Shown here one piece after another: positions 16,201 to 23,302 of a stretch of DNA of 45,757 bases (positions within the stretch are counted from its first letter, which is position 1; each line of letters starts with the position of its first letter). The notes below the pieces were generated by a model that saw only the letters and a program-made list of their open reading frames with translations, was not told the DNA's origin and did no database searches. The DNA is from JAGOEX01 sp964630905. Lineage in GTDB: Bacteria > UBP6 > UBA1177. The stretch spans positions 1 to 45,757 of the forward strand of contig CAZVWR010000022.1 of the NCBI GenBank assembly GCA_964630905.1, written 5' to 3'. A program made the translations under genes and the position numbers.

Positions 16201-18159
16201 ATGAAAAAGTTTCTGTTTTTCTTAATTGTCATTGCGGTTGTTATATTCACTTCCTGTGATCAAAACAAGGGAGACGATTTCACTTACGGTGATTATCCCG
16301 ATTCCGTAAATAAAAACGATGAAGATGATGCTTATGTGAGAAAGGATGCCGATACTGTCAAAAAAGATAATGACAGCTATACATCAACTGATAATGACAC
16401 GGTGTCTGATCCCGATGAAGATAGTTTTACGCTTCCAGATGATGACAATTTTTCTTTGCCGGGTGATGAGAGCAATATTCTGCCCGATGATGATAATTTC
16501 ACTCTTCCTGACGATGATTTCCAGGGTACACCTGATAGTGAATTGCCGGATTTTGACACTTATGTTGAGCCTGTATGCAAGAACAATGTTGTTGAGGAAG
16601 GCGAGATATGTGAACCTTCAATCCCGAAACAGTGTCACACGTTGAATCCCGAAATATATCAGAGCGGCTGGGCAACCTGCAAAGATGACTGTTCTGGATG
16701 GATAATGACTTCGTGTGTTGAGTATCCGTGCTCTGAAAAACCGGATGTTCCTGACTCTTTATTCACAGACTCAAACTGTGACGGAATAGACGGCAACATA
16801 ATAGAATCAGTATTCGTTGACCCCGTCTTCGGATCAAATCTTAATGAAGGCACAATGTCTCTGCCGGTCGCAACAATTATAAAAGGGATACAAATAGCTG
16901 AAAACACTGGAAGAAAACATGTACTTGTTTCCAGTGGAAGTTATAGTGAAAATGTTGTTCTTAAAACAGGTATCTCTATTCACGGAGGTTACAGCGGAAA
17001 TCCTAACTGGACAAGAAACGCCATATTTGAAACTATAATCCAGACCAATGTGAACGGTATGACCGCTGAATGGGTAGGTAACTTCACACTATCTTTCCTC
17101 ACTATCAGAAGCACAAACGCATCTTCAGCCGGACAGAGCTCTTTCGGCATGGTTTTGAAAAACTGCGAAAATATAATACTCAGCAATGTAAAAGTAATTG
17201 CAGGGAACGGTGCCCCTGGAACTGACGGGGCGGACGGAGTTAAAGGGGGTGACGCAACTGCAGGAAATCAGGGAAATCCCGGTTGTGAAAGTAGTGGCGG
17301 ATTTTTCTGTGACAGCCCTTGCTCAGCTCCGGAAGGGGGAGCAGGCGGAACTTCTCCATGCGGAGCAAATGGAGGCAAGGGCGGTACACCGGGAAAAGGG
17401 AGTTCAAGCGGCTATCCGGGAGAGAACGGAGTCGGATCGATTGATAACGGCGGAGCAGGCGACATTGGAGGGAGCTGGGAACCAATGTGTCTTTACTATG
17501 CAGGTCTGGCAGCCCACGGAGACGATGGAGAGCTTGGTGCTTTCGGTGTCAACGGGACTGGCGGAGGAACGCTCGGAACTGTATCTGAAACAGGATATGT
17601 GCCTGCTGACGGAGGCAACGGAACTGACGGTGAACACGGTCAGGGCGGCGGCGGCGGCGGCGGCGGTTGCGGCGGAACTGATAATTGCAACAGTTACGGT
17701 TCTTCAGGCGGCGGTGGCGGAGGAGGAGGTTGCGGTGGAACGAAAGGGACAAAAGGAACAGGTGGTGGCGGAAGTTTCGCATTATGGCTTTATAAGTGTA
17801 CTGACATAGTTTTTGAAACTGTACGACTTGAATCTAAAAACGGCGGAGCAGGCGGAAAAGGGGGAAGAGGCCTGGCCGGAGGACTCGGAGCTATCGGCGG
17901 AGCAGGCGGCCCTTACGGTGGTGACGGAGATCAGGATGACGGAGGATGCGGCGGCTGGGGCGGAGCCGGTGGAAGCGGTGGAAGCGGCGGTCACGGTGGC
18001 GGCGGTGGTGGAGGACCGAGTCTTCCAATGGTAAAGATACAAAGTTCAGTTGATGGAATGTATTTTGCCACATATGTCTATGGAAGCGGCGGTACAGGCG
18101 GACTGAGCAACGGAAATGTCGGATTAAACGGTATGGCGGGACAGTATTATGAAGATTAA
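16201..18159 (+). CDS. glycine-rich surface lipoprotein, first of a tandem pair
   Basis: A 652-residue lipoprotein. The ATG at 16201 follows GGGGG and gives a signal peptide ending in IFTSC. An aspartate-rich linker with repeated LPDDD units comes next (to about residue 120), then one cysteine-rich repeat (from CKNNVVEEGEIC), then a DUF1565/parallel-beta-helix-like domain (VFVDPVFGSNLNEGT, RKHVLVSSGSYSENV, GISIHGGYSGNPNW). From about residue 335 to the end the chain is dominated by glycine in GG, GGxG and GxxG runs with scattered cysteines, including two runs of eight glycines around the segment SYGSSGG. No catalytic motif is visible. Polyglycine-II-helix sheets, as in some fibre or antifreeze proteins, are one possible fold. 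Most likely a surface or matrix structure; exact role unknown. Confidence 0.75.
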   Translation: MKKFLFFLIVIAVVIFTSCDQNKGDDFTYGDYPDSVNKNDEDDAYVRKDADTVKKDNDSYTSTDNDTVSDPDEDSFTLPDDDNFSLPGDESNILPDDDNFTLPDDDFQGTPDSELPDFDTYVEPVCKNNVVEEGEICEPSIPKQCHTLNPEIYQSGWATCKDDCSGWIMTSCVEYPCSEKPDVPDSLFTDSNCDGIDGNIIESVFVDPVFGSNLNEGTMSLPVATIIKGIQIAENTGRKHVLVSSGSYSENVVLKTGISIHGGYSGNPNWTRNAIFETIIQTNVNGMTAEWVGNFTLSFLTIRSTNASSAGQSSFGMVLKNCENIILSNVKVIAGNGAPGTDGADGVKGGDATAGNQGNPGCESSGGFFCDSPCSAPEGGAGGTSPCGANGGKGGTPGKGSSSGYPGENGVGSIDNGGAGDIGGSWEPMCLYYAGLAAHGDDGELGAFGVNGTGGGTLGTVSETGYVPADGGNGTDGEHGQGGGGGGGGCGGTDNCNSYGSSGGGGGGGGCGGTKGTKGTGGGGSFALWLYKCTDIVFETVRLESKNGGAGGKGGRGLAGGLGAIGGAGGPYGGDGDQDDGGCGGWGGAGGSGGSGGHGGGGGGGPSLPMVKIQSSVDGMYFATYVYGSGGTGGLSNGNVGLNGMAGQYYED

Positions 18160-18181
18160 ATTTCATATTTGGGAGAGGTTC

Positions 18182-19990
18182 TTGAAAAATATCAGTATTC
18201 TTTTTCTTGTTGTTTTTTTTGTTTTTGCATGTACTCCTGATAAAGATGATTCAATATACGACTATCCTGACAACTCAAATGTTAAGAATGACAATGACAG
18301 TTCTGTTGTCAAAAACGACTCAGATTCACAACTTCCTGATGCGGAGGTGCTGCCGGATAATGAAGTGCCGGACACATCACTTCCCGACAATGAAACGGCT
18401 GACGATCCTCTAATTGCAACATGCGGAAATGAAATTGTCGATTTTGGGGAAGTTTGCGAAAAGGATACAGTAATGAACTGCTCAGAAATAGATCCCGGCT
18501 CTTATTCAGGCGGAGTTGCGAAATGTAATGATTCATGCAGCGGATGGATAGTTTCTGACTGCGTTTCAGTCGGTTGCGAAACAGCGGTTGACAATCCTGA
18601 CGATGCTTTTACCGACACTAACTGTGACGGAATAGACGGAGATGCATCTGCTTCAGTATTTGTAGATAAGCTTGCTGGCAACAACACAAATGCCGGAACA
18701 AAAGATCTTCCTGTTGCAACAATAACAAAAGCACTTGAGATTGCTGAGCAGACAGGGAGAAAACACATTCTCGTCGGTATCGGAGCTTATTCTGAACTGG
18801 TTGAACTTAAAGAAGGAATTTCAATCCACGGAGCATACAGCGGTTATCCTAACTGGGCGAGGGGAGTGGAAAACGAAGTTCAGATCGTAAGCGGAAACCC
18901 GTGTGTCATAGCAGATGGTGTGTCAGATGTTACGCTTGCGTTTCTTGTTATCCGTGCCGCACACAATTTTGAGGAAACCGGAACATCAACAGCAGTGTTA
19001 TTAAAAAACAGTTCAATGATCTATTTGAATAATGTTGATATTGAATCCGGGCACGGTGGTGACGGTGTTGACGGTCAGAATGGAGCGGCAGGCGATCCGG
19101 GCGGGAACGGAAACCCCGGCACTCCCGGATGTGAAAACAGCGGAGGTCTGTGTGATTCATGCGATGCTCCGAAAGGAGGCGAAGGGGGAAGTTCAACTTG
19201 CGGAATGACTGGAGGCAAAGGTGGTGATGCCGGGCACGGTTCATCAGCGGGATCTCCCGGAGTAGTCGGGGCAGGTGGGACAGGAACGGGTGGAAGCAGC
19301 GGAATTGACAAATATTCAGTTTCAAACTGTCCTGACACTTACATAAAAGGTAATGACGGAAATTCAGGGAATATTGGTGAACAGGGTGCTGCAGGTAAAT
19401 CATTCGGCGGATATGACGAAAACGGATATATTCCCGGTCACGGTGGAGATGGAGGTGACGGGACGCACGGTCACGGCGGAGGCGGCGGAGGCGGCGGAGC
19501 AGGTGGAGACAGCATCTGCGACAGTTACGGTTCTTCAGGCGGCGGCGGCGGCGCAGGGGGATGTGCCGGAGGTGCAGGAACGGGAGGAACTGCCGGAGGC
19601 GGATCTTTCGGGATATGGTCATACAAATGCACCGACATCATTCTCAGAGGCGTAAGGATAACCACTTCAGACGGTGGCAAAGGTGGTAAAGGGGGCAACG
19701 GCGGTGAAGGCGGGTTCCAGGGTTTCGGTGCCCTTTCGGGATTATATGGCGGCAGTGACGAACAGGGTGACGGAGGTTGCGGCGGTCAGGGCGGGAATGG
19801 CGGAGCAGGTGGAAAAGGGGGTTCAGGCGGCGGCGGCGGCGGCGGTCCGAGCATCGGCATAGTAAGTATAGAAAGTACATTTGACGGAATAATGCATACC
19901 ACTTTCCTGATCGGCAAAGGGGGCGAAGGGGGTAAAAGCGAACTTAACGAAGGATACCCCGGAAAAGAAAATATGGTTCTTGAATATTAA
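18182..19990 (+). CDS. glycine-rich surface lipoprotein, second of a tandem pair
   Basis: A paralogue of the preceding gene with the same order: signal peptide (VVFFVFAC), Asp/Asn-rich linker, cysteine-rich repeat (from CGNEIVDFGEVC), beta-helix-like domain (VFVDKLAGNNTNAGT, RKHILVGIGAYSELV, GISIHGAYSGYPNW) and a glycine-rich tail from about residue 290. The TTG at 18182 is chosen because GGAG (18172-18175) sits six bases before it and it gives a short signal peptide like that of the neighbour. The ATG at 18149 is the alternative and would overlap the previous gene by 11 bases. The central GSYGSSGG-type segment flanked by glycine runs is kept in both copies. Its stop is 6 bases from the convergent helicase stop. 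Confidence 0.75.
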   Translation: MKNISILFLVVFFVFACTPDKDDSIYDYPDNSNVKNDNDSSVVKNDSDSQLPDAEVLPDNEVPDTSLPDNETADDPLIATCGNEIVDFGEVCEKDTVMNCSEIDPGSYSGGVAKCNDSCSGWIVSDCVSVGCETAVDNPDDAFTDTNCDGIDGDASASVFVDKLAGNNTNAGTKDLPVATITKALEIAEQTGRKHILVGIGAYSELVELKEGISIHGAYSGYPNWARGVENEVQIVSGNPCVIADGVSDVTLAFLVIRAAHNFEETGTSTAVLLKNSSMIYLNNVDIESGHGGDGVDGQNGAAGDPGGNGNPGTPGCENSGGLCDSCDAPKGGEGGSSTCGMTGGKGGDAGHGSSAGSPGVVGAGGTGTGGSSGIDKYSVSNCPDTYIKGNDGNSGNIGEQGAAGKSFGGYDENGYIPGHGGDGGDGTHGHGGGGGGGGAGGDSICDSYGSSGGGGGAGGCAGGAGTGGTAGGGSFGIWSYKCTDIILRGVRITTSDGGKGGKGGNGGEGGFQGFGALSGLYGGSDEQGDGGCGGQGGNGGAGGKGGSGGGGGGGPSIGIVSIESTFDGIMHTTFLIGKGGEGGKSELNEGYPGKENMVLEY

Positions 19991-19996
19991 ATAAAT

Positions 19997-22003
19997 TCAG
20001 TTGTTTCGAATCTTCTTCAAAATTTCTTCAAACATTCTGGAAGGGTCGGTTTCAGGGGGTCTTCCTGTATACTTTTCTTCATCAAGTCCCGCTTCTTTGA
20101 GGAAAACGGAAGGTTCGGCATTTTTAGTTGAACCCCTGAATGAAATAGTGGAAGGTATTGTAATTACGAGCAGTTTTTTTGCCCTTGTCATTGCGACATA
20201 GCACAATCTTCTTTCCTCTTCGATATTGTTTTCCTCTATCGCAATGTAGTTGGGGATTCCTCCCTGATAAAATCCTGCAAGGAAAACATAATCAAATTCA
20301 AGCCCTTTTGCACTGTGAGCTGTTATTATTGTCACCGAATTTGTCTTAATATCTTCATCGCCTGACTGAAGAAGTGTTATTGAGTTTATGAAATTTGAAA
20401 AGAAAGGTCTTGCCGTTTTAAATTTAATTCTGTCGGGATCTGTCGCCACTGCATCGATAAAAGCGCGCACATTTTCAAGTTTTATCCGTGCCACAGTTTC
20501 ATTTTCAGATGTTTTCCTTATTTCATCTTCAATGGTTGACAGCGACACGAGAAGTTTTGCAAAAGTAACCGGCTCCATTTCATTTATTTCGCTGTTTAAC
20601 GCCTTGTATATATTAACAAATTTTTTAATTGAAGAAACCTGCTCCTTTTTAAATAATGATTCATAGTTTTCAAACTCTTTGAGAAAAAGTCCGGGATTTA
20701 TCTTTAATGATGAAGCTGTTTCGAAGAATTTTTCAAGAGTTGAAACTCCTATTCCTCTTGCCGGATAGTTGATTATTCTTCTTAAACTTATTTCATCAAA
20801 AGGATTGAGAACGACTCTGATGTATGCGATGATATCCCGTATCTCCTTGTTTTCAAAGAATTTCTGGCCTCCGATTATCGAAAATGGAATGGCATGACGG
20901 CTGAAAGCTATTTCAAAGAACTTTGTCTGATGGTTAGCTCTGATTATGACAGCGATATTCTTTAGCTTTTCTCCTCCCGCGGTCCATTTTTTTATTTCTC
21001 CTGCGGCAAATTCAGCTTCAGCGGTTTCATCAAGAATATTAACCACTTTTATCCCCTCATCCCCGATCGCTTTTTTTGAAGTGAAACATGTTTTGAGAGC
21101 TCTTGATCTGTTATTTACTATCAACCTTCCTGCCGCATTTACGATTTCATCTACAGATCTGTAATTTTCCTCAAGTTTTATAACCCTGCTTTTTTTAAAA
21201 TCCTTCTCAAAATTCAAAATATTCTCAATATCGGCACCGCGCCAGCTGTAAATGCTCTGATCATCGTCACCAACAACGAAAATATTTCCGTGATGCGATG
21301 AAAGAAGTCTTATCAATTCAAACTGGGTTTTGTTGGTGTCCTGATATTCATCTATCATTATGTATTTGTATTTACTTGAATATTTCTGAAGAACATCTTT
21401 GTCGTTCTTTAGTAGTTCTGCGGTAATAAGGATGAGATCATCAAAATCCATTGCTCCTGATGTTTTGAGCATTCTTCCATAAGTGCTGATGATTTTTCTG
21501 GCTGTCGAATTAACAATACTTGAAATAAGAAAAGAGGTGTCATTCATGAGCGAGGGGTCGTTTTTCATTTTTGAGATGGCGGCAAGGAGCCCCCTTGAGG
21601 AGAATCTGTCGCTTGAAATGTTCTCTTCGATCATAACTTTTTTCATAAGCTCGTTTTGCTCATATGGTGAATATATAGTAAAATCAGATGGATATCCGAT
21701 TTTCCTCGATTCGCTTTTTAATATTCGCAGCCCCAGAGAATGAAATGTGCAAAGGGTCAGACCGGATGTAGTTTCATCTGAGCCCAGAAGTTTTATCACT
21801 CTTTCTTTCATCTCTTTTGCCGCCTTGTTTGTGAAAGTAACAGCAAGAATTGATGACGGGTTGACATTCATTTCATTAATAAGGTAAGCAATACGGTGAG
21901 TTATGACGCGGGTCTTTCCTGATCCGGCACCTGCAAAAACAAGAACAGGTCCTTCAGTTGCTGTAACAGCTTCAAGTTGTGAACGGCTTAAAGAATCATC
22001 CAA
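19997..22003 (-). CDS. Rep/UvrD/PcrA-type superfamily 1 DNA helicase
   Basis: A 668-residue ATP-dependent 3'-5' DNA helicase for repair or replication restart. The start is TTG at 22003, with GGAG six bases upstream; it yields SRSQLEAV close to the N-terminus, as in the family. An ATG 90 bases further up adds a poorly conserved, signal-like leader and lacks a ribosome site. Motifs: Ia/Walker A VFAGAGSGKTR (K30), AVTFTNKAAKEM, Walker B MIDEYQDTN, QSIYSWRGAD, the arginine motif LEENYRS, VTIITAHSAKGLEFD and RRLCYVAMTRAK. All are intact. The C-terminus lacks the longer PcrA tail, which makes Rep the closer comparison. Confidence 0.9.
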   Translation of the reverse strand: MDDSLSRSQLEAVTATEGPVLVFAGAGSGKTRVITHRIAYLINEMNVNPSSILAVTFTNKAAKEMKERVIKLLGSDETTSGLTLCTFHSLGLRILKSESRKIGYPSDFTIYSPYEQNELMKKVMIEENISSDRFSSRGLLAAISKMKNDPSLMNDTSFLISSIVNSTARKIISTYGRMLKTSGAMDFDDLILITAELLKNDKDVLQKYSSKYKYIMIDEYQDTNKTQFELIRLLSSHHGNIFVVGDDDQSIYSWRGADIENILNFEKDFKKSRVIKLEENYRSVDEIVNAAGRLIVNNRSRALKTCFTSKKAIGDEGIKVVNILDETAEAEFAAGEIKKWTAGGEKLKNIAVIIRANHQTKFFEIAFSRHAIPFSIIGGQKFFENKEIRDIIAYIRVVLNPFDEISLRRIINYPARGIGVSTLEKFFETASSLKINPGLFLKEFENYESLFKKEQVSSIKKFVNIYKALNSEINEMEPVTFAKLLVSLSTIEDEIRKTSENETVARIKLENVRAFIDAVATDPDRIKFKTARPFFSNFINSITLLQSGDEDIKTNSVTIITAHSAKGLEFDYVFLAGFYQGGIPNYIAIEENNIEEERRLCYVAMTRAKKLLVITIPSTISFRGSTKNAEPSVFLKEAGLDEEKYTGRPPETDPSRMFEEILKKIRNN

Positions 22004-22100
22004 TGTGCACTCCAAAAAAGAGAGTTTTGCAACTGACAGGAACAATATCTCTTTTTTTAACATTTTTTCAACATTATTGGAAATTATTTGCATTGATATG

Positions 22101-22255
22101 ATCTTTCAACACTAAATCATCAACAGATTGAGTTAAGTTGCTTGAAATATTAGGTAAAACTCGTGCACTGAAAAGTGTGCAAGTAGTGGAAGTATTTGAT
22201 TCTCAAGATTTTTTCTGTAATAAAGAGCAAAAGTTTTAACATTTATGTTGAAAAC
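22101..22255. repeat. diverged direct repeat, copy A
   Basis: First copy of a non-coding sequence repeated 294 bases downstream. Aligning base p with p+294 needs essentially no gaps: ATCTTTcAACA at 22101, the TGCAC...GTGCA element at 22164-22181, and the palindrome AACATttATGTT at 22238-22249 all have partners at exactly +294. Overall identity by eye is about 55-60 percent, concentrated in these blocks. Confidence 0.6.
22164..22181. repeat. hairpin element in copy A
   Basis: TGCACtgaaaagtGTGCA, an inverted repeat with 5-base arms around an A-rich centre. It corresponds base for base in position to the stronger hairpin in copy B. Confidence 0.5.
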
Positions 22256-22394
22256 CCTGAGTTGAAGAGAAATTATTTTTCCAAGTATAAAAAGCGAGCC
22301 TGATTTCAAAAAGTGATACAATTTTTTTGAGGGACCGGGCAAGAGATTTACAAACACTTTTTTAACATATGTATCAAATGTGTTAATTAATATC

Positions 22395-22549
22395 ATCTTT
22401 GAACATTAAAAAATGTGTAAATGATTGCAACATGTTGAAATAATGAAATAAAAGCAATGCACAGAAAACTGTGCAAATTGAAAAAAACCATGTAATTCAA
22501 GAGGTTCTTCCATTAAAAAAGGGGAGGATTCAACATAAATGTTAAAAAA
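22395..22549. repeat. diverged direct repeat, copy B
   Basis: Second copy of the 294-base-offset repeat. It contains ATCTTTgAACA (22395), the 18-base hairpin at 22458-22475 and the palindrome AACATaaATGTT at 22532-22543. The rest of the 644-base gap between helicase and exonuclease genes is AT-rich, with no convincing gene. Confidence 0.6.
22458..22475. repeat. perfect hairpin in copy B
   Basis: TGCACAG-AAAA-CTGTGCA: 7-base perfect arms with a tetraloop. It lacks a T-run on the plus strand, so it is a poor terminator there; it could be an operator or RNA hairpin. Confidence 0.55.
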
Positions 22550-22574
22550 GGATAAGCTGTCAAAGTGGAAAAGT

Positions 22575-22602
22575 TTGACTAAATAAAACACCTCTATAAA
22601 GT
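22575..22602 (+). promoter_or_regulatory. possible promoter for the DnaQ-like exonuclease
   Basis: TTGACT (22575-22580), 16 bases, TAAAGT (22597-22602), 45 bases before the ATG at 22648. The -10 is imperfect. Confidence 0.35.
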
Positions 22603-22647
22603 TTTAACGGCTGCCTGATCGTTTTAACACACAAAGCAGGGGTGCGG

Positions 22648-23250
22648 ATGGATAAGAATGTCACAGTTGTAGATTTTGAAACTACCGGGCTGTATCCCGA
22701 TTCAGGTGACAGGATAACAGAGATCGGTGCGATAAAAATGTCAGGCAATAAGGTGACAGGGGTTTTCACTTCTCTGATTTTTCCGGAAAGACTGATTCCT
22801 GAATCTGCAACATTCATTACCGGGATCACAAATGAAATGGTAAGAAATGCTCCGACGATAGGTCAGGCACTTCCTCTTTTTATGGAATTTGTGAAGGACG
22901 ACATTCTTGTTATGCACAATGCTAAATTTGACGGGTCTTTTTTAAGATATGAAATGAAACATCTTGGAATTGATAGAGAATTTCAGTATTTCTGCACACT
23001 TTTAGCTGCAAGAAAAGATTTGAAATCATCCAATTTCAAGTTGTCGACACTAAAAAATGTTCTGGGACTGAAAACTTTCGGTTCGATGCACAGGGCACTT
23101 TCGGATACATTTGTTACAGCCCAGCTTTTTTTGAGACTTGAAAAGAATTTCGGGATAGATACCCTTTCAAGCATGGAAAGAGACATAACCGAACTCCTTT
23201 CAAAAATGGACAGTGACGACCTTTATGTTTTAAAAAGTTCAAATAATTGA
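22648..23250 (+). CDS. DEDDh 3'-5' exonuclease (DnaQ/epsilon-like)
   Basis: A 200-residue exonuclease that should remove nucleotides from 3' ends, as a proofreading or repair activity. The ATG at 22648 follows GGGG; a GTG six bases up is possible but less well spaced. ExoI is VVDFETTG (D9, E11), ExoII HNAKFDGSFL, ExoIII HRALSDTFVT, so all acidic residues and the histidine of the DEDDh type are present. It lacks the tau/theta-binding tail of E. coli epsilon, and the length suits a stand-alone enzyme or a PolC-type proofreading subunit. The divergent neighbour is a helicase, which suits a DNA-metabolism context. A terminator-like hairpin follows. Confidence 0.85.
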   Translation: MDKNVTVVDFETTGLYPDSGDRITEIGAIKMSGNKVTGVFTSLIFPERLIPESATFITGITNEMVRNAPTIGQALPLFMEFVKDDILVMHNAKFDGSFLRYEMKHLGIDREFQYFCTLLAARKDLKSSNFKLSTLKNVLGLKTFGSMHRALSDTFVTAQLFLRLEKNFGIDTLSSMERDITELLSKMDSDDLYVLKSSNN

Positions 23251-23253
23251 AAA

Positions 23254-23284
23254 AAAACGGAGCTGTGTTAAAATCAGCCGTTTT
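23254..23284 (+). terminator. intrinsic terminator after the exonuclease gene
   Basis: AAAACGG (23254-23260) with GCTG pairs with CAGCCGTTTT (23275-23284), leaving a two-base bulge and a loop of about 10 bases; the T-run is short. It lies between the exonuclease stop and the phosphorylase ribosome site. Confidence 0.5.
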
Positions 23285-23302
23285 ATTTATCGGGAGTGAA
23301 AT

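Noticed and set aside
17198..17809. 203-residue plus-strand ORF inside the first glycine-rich gene
   Set aside because: A +1 shadow of the glycine-rich frame with alanine/valine low complexity; no start signal.
18948..19622. 224-residue minus-strand ORF, Arg/His/Leu-rich, opposite the second glycine-rich gene
   Set aside because: It is the reverse complement of GGN-rich codons, which gives long stop-free antisense frames; it has no ribosome site and no recognisable domain.
22133..22591. Two minus-strand ORFs (87 and 61 residues) in the helicase/exonuclease gap
   Set aside because: They lie on the two repeat copies and share FNI.V and FSVH, but are Phe/Leu-rich, lack ribosome sites and differ in length; treated as part of the repeat rather than as genes.
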